A DNA stretch of 64,000 nt from an uncultured Psychrobacter sp. (GCA_947489525.1 CANLDW010000001.1:186001-250000); one strand, 5' to 3'; shown: positions 1 to 9,096, counted from the first letter of the stretch. Numbers and translations are program-made. The notes: generated by a model from the letters alone, not told the origin.

Positions 1-2
1 AG

Positions 3-1073
3 CGCACCCTTGAGGCCTTGGTGAGCGCAGGCTGTTTTGATGACTTTGCCGCAACCTTGCGTCCTGACCTGCCAGCGGATACCGCTTACGAGATTCGCGG
101 CGCACTGATGAGCCAGCTGCCAAGCGCGGTACAAGCGGCTGAGCAAGATCGGCAAAACAAAGAGATCGGCATGATGGATCTGTTTGGTGAGATGGACGGC
201 GTTGTTGCTGCGCCGCCCCTAAAGATGACTGCCGACTTAATATGGGGTGATAAACACCGTCTAAAGGCAGAAAAGAATACCTTAGGGTTATACCTCACTG
301 GACATCCTATCGATGAGTACCGCGATGAGCTCAAACGCTATACTTCAGGGACGCAGCTTAGTAAGCTGACTGATACCGGTTATAACGGTAGCTGCTACTT
401 TGCTGGTCTCATCATCGATATAGCGAACTTTGGTAATCGTAATGTTATTACCTTAGACGATGGTACCTCAAGATTAGAGGTCAGCTGCTATGCGGAGCGC
501 TTTAATCGAGTCAAAGAACAGCTCAAAGTCGACGAAGTTGTGATTATAAAGGGCAGTATCCGTGAGCGTGATGGCAGATTGTTTGCTCGTCTTGATAATG
601 CTATGAGTATGGTGGAGGCGCGTCTGCGCTGGCTCAAAAAGATCAGTATCAAAGTGCACGGTCACGACATCAACTTACTCAATAAGCTGCAGCCCTTGCT
701 AAAGTCAGCGCAGGCAGATCTAATCCCAGCGCCGAAGCTACCTTATCACAGCGAAGACGAAGACGTTAATAGCTATTATGATAGCGGAGCAAGCTTGTAC
801 GATGAAGCAGGTAACGATCTATTGGCATCTAGTCCCGTGATTGAGGACAGTAGCGGTCACTCAAATCCTGACAGCTATGCCAACGGTGCCCTCAGTAATA
901 CTGATACTTCCCTTAACGACAATTGCATTCCCTTTGGTTTAAGCGTGTTTGAAGCGTACGGTATCGTCAACGTTGGTCTATCTGAGCACTGGCGTGTGTA
1001 TCCAAGCGATGACAACTTGCAGGCGTTAAAGGATATGATAAGTGAGGATCATCTACACTTTCACTACAGCTAA
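3..1073 (+). CDS. dnaE: DNA polymerase III alpha subunit, C-terminal part (5' end outside window)
   Basis: This is the last part of the replicative polymerase subunit. The frame is open from the first bases of the window (reading RTLEALVSAGCFDDF), so the gene starts upstream and the internal GTG/ATG codons are not starts. The opening residues resemble the helix-hairpin-helix region that follows the polymerase domain. Residues about 125-205 counted from position 18 form an OB-fold, with a beta-rich run including CYFAGLIIDI, NVITLDDGTSRLEV and DEVVIIKGSIRERDGRL. The tail after that (about 150 residues) is acidic, serine/asparagine-rich and looks poorly conserved. It occupies the place of the tau-binding C-terminus. 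Gene identity is confident; the role of the tail is inference. Confidence 0.93.
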   Translation, partial: RTLEALVSAGCFDDFAATLRPDLPADTAYEIRGALMSQLPSAVQAAEQDRQNKEIGMMDLFGEMDGVVAAPPLKMTADLIWGDKHRLKAEKNTLGLYLTGHPIDEYRDELKRYTSGTQLSKLTDTGYNGSCYFAGLIIDIANFGNRNVITLDDGTSRLEVSCYAERFNRVKEQLKVDEVVIIKGSIRERDGRLFARLDNAMSMVEARLRWLKKISIKVHGHDINLLNKLQPLLKSAQADLIPAPKLPYHSEDEDVNSYYDSGASLYDEAGNDLLASSPVIEDSSGHSNPDSYANGALSNTDTSLNDNCIPFGLSVFEAYGIVNVGLSEHWRVYPSDDNLQALKDMISEDHLHFHYS

Positions 1074-1115
1074 AAGTACTAAGATTGCCGACTTGCTTAA
1101 TTTTGACTCATTTAT

Positions 1116-1139
1116 TGGACGCTTAAAACGTCCATTTTA
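1116..1139 (+). terminator. Hairpin after dnaE, possible terminator
   Basis: A 6-bp stem (TGGACG / CGTCCA) with a 7-nt loop is followed by TTTTATT, 43 bases after the dnaE stop. It ends only a dozen bases before the ATG of the next gene, so it may instead sit in that gene's leader. No promoter is evident between them. Confidence 0.4.
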
Positions 1140-1151
1140 TTGGATACTGTT

Positions 1152-1517
1152 ATGAATAAGACTTGCCATGTCAGCGAACATGAAATTATTAATGATGAGC
1201 AATTTAATGATATGCGCGACTTGTTAGAAGACGATTTCGCTGATCTCATTCAGACGTATATTACGGATAGTCAAGCGCGCGTTGAGAAACTACGCCATGC
1301 TCACATCAATAATGACAACACCAGTGGCTTTGAGATTGCCCATACGCTAAAGGGCGCGAGTGCTAGTTTAGGGGCAACTTTGCTTATGAAGCTCAGCGGA
1401 CAATTTCAAGAAGCCTGCCGCGAGCACAATATTAAGGATCAGGCGCCGTTAATTGAGCGCCTCTCGCTTGCAGTACAAGACGTGGAACGTGAAATAAACC
1501 AACGTTTAGGACAATAA
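1152..1517 (+). CDS. Hpt-domain (histidine phosphotransfer) protein
   Basis: This is a 121-residue single-domain phosphorelay protein. The motif AHTLKGASASLGA places the phospho-accepting histidine at about residue 64 from the ATG at 1152. It is surrounded by amphipathic helices, as expected for an Hpt four-helix bundle. A TTG at 1140 would add four residues, but it lies in the T-run of the preceding hairpin, so the ATG is preferred. No kinase or receiver gene is nearby, so its partner must be elsewhere on the chromosome. The stop codon overlaps the ATG of trmJ by one base (TAATG), which implies translational coupling. The family assignment is firm; the pathway is unknown. Confidence 0.8.
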   Translation: MNKTCHVSEHEIINDEQFNDMRDLLEDDFADLIQTYITDSQARVEKLRHAHINNDNTSGFEIAHTLKGASASLGATLLMKLSGQFQEACREHNIKDQAPLIERLSLAVQDVEREINQRLGQ

Positions 1518-2392
1518 TGAGCGCCTCTTTTTCGAACCGATCAATACTTTCGGTTAGCGATTATCTATCCTGCTTACAGGTGGTGATGGTCAACACTACT
1601 TTGCCTGCCAATATCGGGTCGGCAGCGCGTGCTATGCACACGATGGGTTTGAACAACTTAATCGTCGTTGATCCCAAACATCCCATTGATGAGACCAGTA
1701 TTGCTCACGCTGCAGGCGGCGATAAGATACTAGCATCGGCGAACATAGCGCCAACGCTTGAGCATGCAATTAGCGAATCAAAGCTTGTCTTTGCTGCCAG
1801 CAGTCGTAGTCGTCATCTGCCGCGCCCTGTCGTCACGCCCACCCAAGCGGCGCAAGTTATGTTTGACTTTATAGATAATCAAATGACGCTTAGCAACGAT
1901 GAACAAGATCAAAATACTAAAGCTGGTTTGCCACACATCGCTATCTTATTTGGGCGCGAGGATCGCGGTCTGACTAATGAGGAGCTGGCGCGCGCCGATT
2001 ATCATATCCAAATCGACGCCAACCCCGCCTACCCTGTGCTTAACGTTGCCTCAGCGGTGCAAGTTATTGCCAGCTTTATCTTTGCTTACGCGCAAACGCA
2101 TGTTAGTAAGAACAGCGAAACAGCAGATAAAGCTTATGATAGTGATCATACCAATAGTACTGACTTACACCTGTATCTACGTCAGCAGTGGGATGAGCCG
2201 GCGATTACTCAGCAGCAATTACAGCAGTTGAACCAGCGTGTTACTGAGCTTATGGTACAGCGTAATCTAGCCAACAATGATGATCTGCGAGCACTACCCT
2301 CTAGACTATCGAGATTGGGCTCTCGTCTCCAGTTAGATCAAAAAGAGTATCAACTGCTATCTGCACTCATAGCCAAGCTATTAAAAGAATAA
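1517..2392 (+). CDS. trmJ: tRNA (cytidine/uridine-32 2'-O) methyltransferase, TrmJ family
   Basis: This is a SPOUT-class methyltransferase that 2'-O-methylates residue 32 in the tRNA anticodon loop, using SAM. SPOUT motif 1 is visible as NTTLPANIGSAARAMHTMGL near the N-terminus. The knot region follows with ILFGREDRGLTNEELARADY and NVASAVQVI. The C-terminal extension of roughly 90 residues (RNLANNDDLRALPSRLSRLGSRL) matches the dimerising tail typical of TrmJ rather than TrmL. A short variable insert (about residues 195-215) separates the domain from the tail. The start overlaps the Hpt stop codon by one base, so the two genes form an operon. It is adjacent to cysE on the same strand, as also seen in other gammaproteobacteria. 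Confidence 0.9.
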   Translation: MSASFSNRSILSVSDYLSCLQVVMVNTTLPANIGSAARAMHTMGLNNLIVVDPKHPIDETSIAHAAGGDKILASANIAPTLEHAISESKLVFAASSRSRHLPRPVVTPTQAAQVMFDFIDNQMTLSNDEQDQNTKAGLPHIAILFGREDRGLTNEELARADYHIQIDANPAYPVLNVASAVQVIASFIFAYAQTHVSKNSETADKAYDSDHTNSTDLHLYLRQQWDEPAITQQQLQQLNQRVTELMVQRNLANNDDLRALPSRLSRLGSRLQLDQKEYQLLSALIAKLLKE

Positions 2393-2636
2393 ACTCTTTG
2401 CATTTAAATCGTTTTAAGATATACATAGACCCTATGCAAGATTAAAGCTCAAGTCGTTATGCTTTTTAGGATTTAAAACTGCAGGACAAATTTAATATAT
2501 TTGAACAAGACCACTATTAATATTTTATAATTAAATTTTTAAGATCTAAACTTCCAACCTTACAACTTTGATTGTTTGTGGTTTTTATGCCAAAGACACT
2601 ACATAAAAGAATATATATGAAAGAATAGGACGTGTT

Positions 2637-3554
2637 ATGCCATCGCCAGCTGCTTTACTTAAAACCTTAACGCGCATAAAAAAAGATCTCAAAGAAGATA
2701 TTGACGCGGTATTCACTCGTGATCCTGCGGCGCGCAATAGTCTTGAGGTGATACTTACCTATCCTGGTATTCATGCGCTGGTACTACATCGCGGCGCGCA
2801 TTATCTATGGCAGCATGAGCATAAGCTTGCTGCCCGCACCATCTCTTATGGTTCACGCATTATTACTGGTATTGAGATACATCCTGCCGCGAAGATTGGC
2901 AAACGCTTTTTTATCGATCACGGCGTGGGCGTTGTCATCGGTGAGACTGCTGAGATTGGTAATGATGTCACTTTATATCACGGCGTGACGCTTGGCGGCG
3001 TATCACAAAATGGCGGTAAGCGTCATCCTACCTTAGAGGACGGCGTTACCGTTGGCGCAGGCGCTAAAGTACTCGGGCCCTTTACCGTTGGTAAAAATGC
3101 CAAAATCGGCTCCAATGCCGTCGTGGTCAAACCTGTCCCCGCCAATGCCACTATGGTCGGCAGTGCGGCTCGTATGATCTCAGAGTTTCATGATGAAAAA
3201 GGCAATCCAATCGTTACGCAAGTTCGCGATGCCAAGCAACAAGAAGAGGCCGCTAACGGCGAGACGGTAAGTTATGACAAGGATAGCTCTGCATCCAGTA
3301 CCGCGAGAGTCACCACCTTTCAGGCTTATGGTATAGACCCCGCCTCCCAAGACCCTGTCGCTGAAGCCTTTGCAAAAATGCTTGAGCACATTCGTCAGTC
3401 TGAGAGTCGCCTTGACCAACTACAACAGGCAATGTGCAAAATCGATCCGCAATTTTGCGAAAAAGAATACGATAAGCTATGCCTGCGCGACTTAGACGTC
3501 GTTGGCGATGCCATTATCCATGACGATAATATTGAGGATAACAACGTAGATTAA
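2637..3554 (+). CDS. cysE: Serine O-acetyltransferase with a C-terminal extension
   Basis: Makes O-acetylserine from serine and acetyl-CoA, the first step of cysteine synthesis. The left-handed beta-helix hexapeptide repeats run from about residue 75 to 180. The catalytic histidine is probably His95 in FFIDHGVG, paired with Glu80 of IEIHP, as in the short EpsC-like subgroup. The [10 protein letters not shown] loop and the GSAARMI end are also present. The N-terminal helical domain is short. After residue about 185 there are some 120 further residues, including a predicted helical stretch ending in cysteines ([21 protein letters not shown]). This tail is not part of the core enzyme. AGGA lies 6 bases before the ATG. 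Confidence 0.9.
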   Translation: MPSPAALLKTLTRIKKDLKEDIDAVFTRDPAARNSLEVILTYPGIHALVLHRGAHYLWQHEHKLAARTISYGSRIITGIEIHPAAKIGKRFFIDHGVGVVIGETAEIGNDVTLYHGVTLGGVSQNGGKRHPTLEDGVTVGAGAKVLGPFTVGKNAKIGSNAVVVKPVPANATMVGSAARMISEFHDEKGNPIVTQVRDAKQQEEAANGETVSYDKDSSASSTARVTTFQAYGIDPASQDPVAEAFAKMLEHIRQSESRLDQLQQAMCKIDPQFCEKEYDKLCLRDLDVVGDAIIHDDNIEDNNVD

Positions 3555-3618
3555 GCTCGTTGCACCCAGCTATTATCTTTATTCAAGTTAAAACAGTAAA
3601 TGTGGATATCAAAATGCT

Positions 3619-4227
3619 ATGAAGACAATATTGAACCTCGCTTTGTTATTGTCTTCTATCCTCTTTATTCAAGCGGCTAACGCTGAATCAAATTTCAAAT
3701 CAAACTCCTATTTATATCCGCAAAAAACTGCTGCAACTCAACCTATTGACGCCATCTTTGATACCTATAGTTTAGTAGAGTGCCGTTTTAAAACCCCGCT
3801 ATTTTTAGATCTTTATATGTCCGATATTGAAGATACAAACGTCACGTTATCTAACAATATCCTGAGTATAGATAATCAACAAAGAATGGATTTAGATCCT
3901 AAGATTACCACAGGTAATGACACTTTAAGGTTTACAGGCGTCAAGGCGATGAAAACCTTTGAGCGTAAAACAGATAAGAAAAAAGAATCCGTCTGGAGCA
4001 TCGATATCGATGTATTCAAACACGATATGCATATTTTACGCTTTGCCAAGTTTGGTATTGACGACTATGAGGAAGGGATCGATTACGCTGGCTTTTATTA
4101 TATTGTCAAAGGTCCGCCTAGTGTCACTATACCTAAACTTAAGAAGCTCGCTCCTAATAATGACTTAGGCTCGGTAGCAATAGAGAAAACAGCGGGCAAT
4201 AATACGCGCGTACGCTGTATTTTTTAG
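3619..4227 (+). CDS. Exported protein of unknown function
   Basis: A 202-residue protein that I do not recognise. The N-terminus is a clear Sec signal peptide: MKTI, a hydrophobic core LNLALLLSSILFI, and a likely cleavage after AANA. The mature protein is predicted periplasmic. It has a cysteine in VECRFKTPL and one two residues before the end (RVRCIF), which could form a disulfide joining the ends of a single beta-rich domain. Lys-rich and Asp-rich patches are in the middle. The ribosome-binding site is weak. It follows cysE by 64 bases but nothing links its function to cysteine synthesis. No family is claimed. Confidence 0.65.
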   Translation: MKTILNLALLLSSILFIQAANAESNFKSNSYLYPQKTAATQPIDAIFDTYSLVECRFKTPLFLDLYMSDIEDTNVTLSNNILSIDNQQRMDLDPKITTGNDTLRFTGVKAMKTFERKTDKKKESVWSIDIDVFKHDMHILRFAKFGIDDYEEGIDYAGFYYIVKGPPSVTIPKLKKLAPNNDLGSVAIEKTAGNNTRVRCIF

Positions 4228-4619
4228 GTAGGAATTGGCTTAGATGGGTATCATGACAGCGCAGTCGTTGATTAAAATAAAACGCAAAATCTCTATGTTT
4301 CTATTAAACATTCAATTTTAGCGTAGGGTCGATTAGTTTTATCAAACTGTTCAAGAGAGTGCTAATGAAACGTAACCCACCATTTAAAACTAAATTATCG
4401 GTCTTATTCAATACTACCCCGTCTTAAATCACTCATCGAAAAAAAGCAAAAAGATAAAAAAATTAGCCTCGAGATTGAAGCTCTTTAAAAGGGAGGAATT
4501 ATGCGTATCAAAGCTCGGGGTTCTTTAATACTTCGCTCGCGCCTCGTCCCTCGGCAAAAGCTTTCGTTTTGCGTTTGATTAAAACGCACCACTATCATGA
4601 TATAACTTTCTTATCGGTT
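4228..4619. other. Intergenic region with possible gene debris
   Basis: About 390 bases between two convergent genes. It contains an open stretch reading LKSLIEKKQKDKKISLEIEA (about 4426-4488) that looks protein-like but has no start codon. A good Shine-Dalgarno GGGAGGAAT precedes a 25-codon ORF at 4501-4578. A hairpin (GCGTTT / AAACGC, about 4571-4587) lies close to the folK stop. I read this as decayed coding DNA plus a weak terminator, with low certainty. Confidence 0.35.
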
Positions 4620-5132
4620 CTACTGCAAACCACTTTTAACCAATTCCTCTATCCCTATAATCTCATGCGTCTTAAACGGGTAGCGTTCTGCTATTATAGT
4701 CCAATTATTTCCTAAATTTCTGCTTAGGCTATTTTGTTTGGGATCTAATTTAACCGCTAAGATATCAATATCCATAGTCACCTTTTTGATAGCTGATTGT
4801 TTAACTGACGGCTTAGATTCTTTTACGCAATCTCTTCCGCAATCCTTTTCTAACTGTTTAAAGATACTCTGTAGTTTAATCAAAGTCATACTCTTTTTTA
4901 GAGTCAGATATACGCACTGATTGATATAGTCAGGTTTGGGCTGGTCTAAAGTGGCGGTAAAGTCAGGATTTTGAAAGGCAGTTGATAGTTGTATGTCGCC
5001 AAGCTCTGCTAAATATTGACGTACGTGAGCAAGATGATGCTCAGCTCGATAATTACTACCCAGTGCCAGTAGTACAGCGGACACTACTTTATTGTGAAGA
5101 CAATCGAATGATAGTCTGTGTAAATCTTCCAT
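4620..5132 (-). CDS. folK: 2-amino-4-hydroxy-6-hydroxymethyldihydropteridine pyrophosphokinase (HPPK)
   Basis: Transfers pyrophosphate from ATP to 6-hydroxymethyl-dihydropterin in folate synthesis. The N-terminal LLALGSN motif and the later VTMDIDILA motif are the two HPPK signatures. The middle is less conserved than usual: the family's R-x-x-R-W-x-P-R-x-L-D-L-D segment is reduced to KKVTMDIDIL, so activity is inferred from motif order. The start is uncertain. An upstream ATG at 5162 would overlap folB by 11 bases, and the ATG at 5132 leaves 19 bases between the genes. Neither has a well-placed Shine-Dalgarno sequence. It lies directly after folB, the enzyme of the preceding step. Confidence 0.78.
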   Translation of the reverse strand: MEDLHRLSFDCLHNKVVSAVLLALGSNYRAEHHLAHVRQYLAELGDIQLSTAFQNPDFTATLDQPKPDYINQCVYLTLKKSMTLIKLQSIFKQLEKDCGRDCVKESKPSVKQSAIKKVTMDIDILAVKLDPKQNSLSRNLGNNWTIIAERYPFKTHEIIGIEELVKSGLQ

Positions 5133-5151
5133 ATTTAAATGAGCTAGCGCT

Positions 5152-5547
5152 TTACCCCTCATCAGTACTGCTTGCCATATTGTTAGCATAGCGGGTAATC
5201 TGCACACCGACACTATCTGCCGCTCTAATGGCGGTCGGCTTGGCAGCGCTGAGTGTCACTTTTTGACACCGATACTTAGCCAATAGCTTATCGGTAAGCT
5301 GCCCTGCCAAATGCTCAAGCAGCTGCGCTTTAATATCTTTGCACCACTCGTCCACATCATCGCAGACCGCTTTATAATTGAGCGCATCAGCGACATTATC
5401 AGACTTAGCCGCTTGGCTAATATCCGTCTCAAGCATTATATCGATCAGTATAGGCTGGGTAATGGCGCGCTCCCATGCGTACACGCCGATGACGGCTTCA
5501 ACTTTTAAGCCTTTGACAAACACCACATCGGACTGAGTATTAAACAT
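5152..5547 (-). CDS. folB: Dihydroneopterin aldolase
   Basis: Cleaves dihydroneopterin to 6-hydroxymethyl-dihydropterin and glycolaldehyde in folate synthesis. The 131-residue length fits the family. Visible features are VFVKGLKVEAVIGVYAWER near the N-terminus (the glutamate binds the pterin), NYKAVCDDVDEW in the middle, and LSAAKPTAIRAADSVGVQI at the C-terminus, where KP..I carries the family lysine. AGGA is placed before the ATG (GAGGATAAAAGC). It is followed closely by folK on the same strand, so the two consecutive enzymes are very likely co-transcribed. Confidence 0.9.
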   Translation of the reverse strand: MFNTQSDVVFVKGLKVEAVIGVYAWERAITQPILIDIMLETDISQAAKSDNVADALNYKAVCDDVDEWCKDIKAQLLEHLAGQLTDKLLAKYRCQKVTLSAAKPTAIRAADSVGVQITRYANNMASSTDEG

Positions 5548-5599
5548 GCTTTTATCCTCGTTAGAGTGCTTATATTCTTTATATGCTCTACTGCTATTT

Positions 5600-6538
5600 T
5601 TAATGAGAGTTTACCAGTTTTAGCATTTTACTGGGTCGATGCCGCCATAAGTCAATGCTAAATAGTAGCAAGCCAAACCAAATCAGTCCAAACACTGCGA
5701 GACGATGTAAATCAAAGGGTTCGTGATAATAGAACACCGCTAAAAAGAAGATAAAGGTCGGCGTCAAATAATTCATAAAACTTAGAATACTGTAAGCAAC
5801 CAGCTTAGTGGATTTGTTAAACAATAATAATGGAATTAGAGTAATAGGACCTGCCAGCATGAGTAGCCAAATGTTGGAGGTGAACCAAAAGCTTAGTTGG
5901 CTACTGACAACACCCGCTTGCCAAAACCACCACACGCATATCGGTACGAGCATAGCAGTTTCGACAAATAACGCATCCACAGTCGTTAGCGGCGTTTGGC
6001 GTTGGATAGTGCCGTAGGTGCTAAAGCTTATGGCTAGTACGAGCGATATCCACGGCAGGCTACCAATCATTACCACTTGAATAGCGACGGACAATAAGGC
6101 AAAACCAATAGCAACCCATTGCAGGGTACGCAGGCGCTCTTTGAATAAGATCATCGATAGCGCCACGCCTACTAAAGGCCCGATAAAGTAACCAAGACTG
6201 GCCTCCAAAATACGATCACTGTTAACCGCCCACACATAGGTAAGCCAATTAGTCGCGATAATAAGACCGGATAAAAAGGAGTACAGTATCCATTTAGGGT
6301 TTTGTTTTAGCGTCTTTATCCATTGCCAACGTTTGGTAACTATCAGTATTATAAGCAAGAATATAAAGGTCCAAATAATACGATGACCAATGATTTCAAA
6401 CGGGTCATAAGCCGCCAATTGCTTAAAATATAAAGGAAACGCGCCCCATATAAAAAAGGCCGTCAAGGCAGTTAGAATACCGCGCCGCGTCGTCTTGACA
6501 GTAGATATGGGTTGCTTAGCAGTGTTTTTGGTAGTCAT
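5600..6538 (-). CDS. rarD: RarD-type EamA/DMT-superfamily permease
   Basis: An inner-membrane protein with ten hydrophobic segments in the two-fold EamA arrangement. The N-terminus RRGILTALTAFFIWGAFPLYFKQL and the segment ATNWLTYVWAVNSDRILEASLGYFIGPL are strongly RarD-like. The substrate is not established for the family (the name comes from a chloramphenicol-sensitivity locus). The start is taken at the ATG at 6538; a TTG at 6550 would add four residues. The C-terminus is short and basic. It lies between folB and aroA on the same strand but has 188 bases upstream, so it may have its own promoter. Confidence 0.87.
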   Translation of the reverse strand: MTTKNTAKQPISTVKTTRRGILTALTAFFIWGAFPLYFKQLAAYDPFEIIGHRIIWTFIFLLIILIVTKRWQWIKTLKQNPKWILYSFLSGLIIATNWLTYVWAVNSDRILEASLGYFIGPLVGVALSMILFKERLRTLQWVAIGFALLSVAIQVVMIGSLPWISLVLAISFSTYGTIQRQTPLTTVDALFVETAMLVPICVWWFWQAGVVSSQLSFWFTSNIWLLMLAGPITLIPLLLFNKSTKLVAYSILSFMNYLTPTFIFFLAVFYYHEPFDLHRLAVFGLIWFGLLLFSIDLWRHRPSKMLKLVNSH

Positions 6539-6726
6539 AGGACAAGACAACTTTTTAGTTCATACCGCTTAGTGCGTACAGTAAAAATAGAAAAGCAACA
6601 GGCTCACATCAAAGATGAAACCTATTGCTAAAAACTGGTATTAAGCTCGAACTATTTAATTAATATTTAGTATAAATTTAATCAGCTTTCATTATCAATA
6701 GTATGAGCTGATGTTATTTAATACCT

Positions 6727-9096
6727 TTACAGCTCGCTATTAACTTCGATAGTCATACCAATCTGATTAGCCAGCTCAGCAAAACCGGGGAAGCTGGTAT
6801 TCACGGTCTCAACGCCTGCAATAGTGATTTGCTCGGCGGCTCGTAGGCTGGCAACGGCAAAACTCATGGCGATACGGTGATCGTGATGCGAGGTAATATG
6901 CCCACCGCCAAAAACGGGCTGGTTGTTATTGGTCTCAGTACTGCCTTTACCTTTAACACCCTTTCCTTCAATGCCTTTACCCTCAACAATCATACCATCC
7001 TCAGTGACCGTGCAATCTACTCCAAGCGTTTGTAGACCCTCAGCCATGACTGCGATGCGATCAGACTCTTTAACGCGTAGCTCTTTAGCCCCTGTCAATA
7101 CCGTACGTCCTTGTGCGCAGCTCGCCGCTATAAACAGGACTGGAAACTCATCAATCGCTAGCGGCACAAGGTGCTCTGGTATCTCAATGCCTTTGAGGTT
7201 TGAAGAGCGAATGGTGATGTCAGCAACGGGCTCACCGCCCACATGCGTCTCATTGGCAAGCCGAATATCAGCATTCATCAATTTTAGGATATCAATAATA
7301 CCCGTACGTGTCGGGTTGATACCGACTTGCCGTAAGGTCAGCTCGCTATCTTGACTGATCGCAGCGGCTACCATAAAAAAGGCTGCCGAAGAGATATCAG
7401 CGGGCACTGCGATATCACCGCCTATGAGTTTGCCGCCGCCCTCAACACTGATACGGTTACCCTCTACAGTGACCTTATAACCAAAGGCGGAGAGCATACG
7501 CTCGGTATGGTCACGGCTGATCTCAGGCTGAGTAACCGTGGTTGTGCCCTCAGCCCACAACCCTGCTAATAGTAAGCAAGACTTAACTTGCGCGGATGCC
7601 ACGGGCATATCGTAATTGATACCTTGCAGTGGCTGACCCACTTTGTCACGTCCAGTTATGCTAAGCGGCGCGGTACCGCTATGACCGGTACTTTGAATAA
7701 CGGCGCCCATCTCACGCAAAGGGGCAGCTACGCGCTCCATAGGTCGTTTATTGAGACTCGTATCGCCCGTTAGCACACTATCAAAGTCTTGTGCGGCGAG
7801 AATACCTGCCAGCAGACGCATGCTCGTCCCTGAATTACCCATGTAGATAGGGGTCTTGCTGGGTTTGAGACCTTGCATCCCTACCCCGTGAATGATCAAC
7901 TTGCCTTTATCAGGTCCTTCGATACTCACGCCCATATCACGAAAGGCTTGCAACGTTGCTAACGCATCCTCTCCTTCCAAAAAGCCTGTCACTTGCGTGG
8001 TACCTTCAGCCAGACTACCAAACATAATACTGCGATGAGAGATGGACTTGTCACCTGGGATATCAATAGTGCCGGTGACGGTGTTGCTGGGTGCAATAAT
8101 ATATGACGCTGACATAGCAGAAGTTTCCGTATAAGGGGTGCTGGTTAACATATGACCAAAGTGTCGCCGCGCTGCTTGTGCGCGGCCCAAAAGTCCCATC
8201 AGGGCGGTTGAATCTTTATCGAGAATAAGCTGACGCATCGTCTGCAAATAAACACTGTACTCATCTAACGCGGTGATGATCGCGTGTTGATTGGCGAAAA
8301 ATATGTCACGCCACATCTTAGGATCGCTGGCAGCAATACGGGTAAAATCCCGAAAACCACCTGCGGCATAGCGAAACATATCTAAATTATCATCGTGGCT
8401 TGCCAACTGCTCAACAAGGTTAAAGGCGAGCAGATGCGGTAGATGACTGGTATGCGCCAGTATGGCATCATGGCGATCGGCTGTCATGGGCATCACTGTT
8501 GCCCCAACCGCTTCCCACAATAAACGTAACTTAGTAATCGCCATAGCAGTAGTGGTTGGCAGCTCACAAATGATGACACTATGATTAACAAATAAGTGCG
8601 CGCGGCGCGCATGATAGCCTGAATCTTCGGCGCCAGCAATCGGATGCGCGGGGACAAGGCTAATCGGCAGCTCTGTAAATACCCTTTGCGCCGCTTCGAT
8701 GATGTTGACTTTGGTACTACAGACATCGCTTAGCATACAATCAGGAGCAATTTCACCCTTATCCATAGCGGCTTTGATATCCATAAAGACCGCCTCTACC
8801 GCTTGCACAGGGACGGCGATAACGATGAGATCACTACCTGCTACCACTTCGCGTAGGTTATTGCTCCCCGCATCAAGTAAACCCTGCTGTATAGCGGTAT
8901 CAATACTTGGCTGGTCTCTATCAACGGCAACTAAGCGCGTACTTAGACCTTTATCCTTGATCGCTTGCGCAAGGCTTGCGCCAATTAGCCCCAAACCAAT
9001 AACGCACACTTGCTCAAACAAAGGAATTGAAGACTTGTTAGAGGGGTTGGACGTTTGGCTCATAGCACTATTTTGTTGGCTGATAACTTTTTTCAT
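6727..9096 (-). CDS. tyrA-aroA: Fused prephenate dehydrogenase / 3-phosphoshikimate 1-carboxyvinyltransferase
   Basis: A two-enzyme fusion of the aromatic pathway. The N-terminal half (to about residue 310) is an NAD(P)-dependent TyrA: CVIGLGLIGASLAQAI is the Rossmann fold and PAHPIAGAEDSG the substrate region. The C-terminal half is EPSP synthase: IPGDKSISHRSIMFGSLAEG, MGNSGTSMRLLAG, NKRPMERV, RDHTERML, IDEFPVLFIAAS, LRVKESDRI and HDHRIAMSF. Near residue 715 there is a Gly/Lys-rich insert (GKGIEGKGVKGKG). The fusion is known from Acinetobacter and relatives. A TTG at 9114 would add six residues; the ATG at 9096 is preferred. It sits downstream of hisC and pheA on the same strand. Confidence 0.95.
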   Translation of the reverse strand: MKKVISQQNSAMSQTSNPSNKSSIPLFEQVCVIGLGLIGASLAQAIKDKGLSTRLVAVDRDQPSIDTAIQQGLLDAGSNNLREVVAGSDLIVIAVPVQAVEAVFMDIKAAMDKGEIAPDCMLSDVCSTKVNIIEAAQRVFTELPISLVPAHPIAGAEDSGYHARRAHLFVNHSVIICELPTTTAMAITKLRLLWEAVGATVMPMTADRHDAILAHTSHLPHLLAFNLVEQLASHDDNLDMFRYAAGGFRDFTRIAASDPKMWRDIFFANQHAIITALDEYSVYLQTMRQLILDKDSTALMGLLGRAQAARRHFGHMLTSTPYTETSAMSASYIIAPSNTVTGTIDIPGDKSISHRSIMFGSLAEGTTQVTGFLEGEDALATLQAFRDMGVSIEGPDKGKLIIHGVGMQGLKPSKTPIYMGNSGTSMRLLAGILAAQDFDSVLTGDTSLNKRPMERVAAPLREMGAVIQSTGHSGTAPLSITGRDKVGQPLQGINYDMPVASAQVKSCLLLAGLWAEGTTTVTQPEISRDHTERMLSAFGYKVTVEGNRISVEGGGKLIGGDIAVPADISSAAFFMVAAAISQDSELTLRQVGINPTRTGIIDILKLMNADIRLANETHVGGEPVADITIRSSNLKGIEIPEHLVPLAIDEFPVLFIAASCAQGRTVLTGAKELRVKESDRIAVMAEGLQTLGVDCTVTEDGMIVEGKGIEGKGVKGKGSTETNNNQPVFGGGHITSHHDHRIAMSFAVASLRAAEQITIAGVETVNTSFPGFAELANQIGMTIEVNSEL

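Noticed and set aside
6596..6637. Imperfect hairpin between rarD and aroA as a terminator
   Set aside because: The stem has several mismatches and no proper T-run on the minus strand.
6923..7354. Long plus-strand ORF opposite aroA (143 codons)
   Set aside because: It is antisense to conserved EPSP-synthase coding sequence, has no ribosome-binding site and a low-complexity composition; it is a frame shadow.
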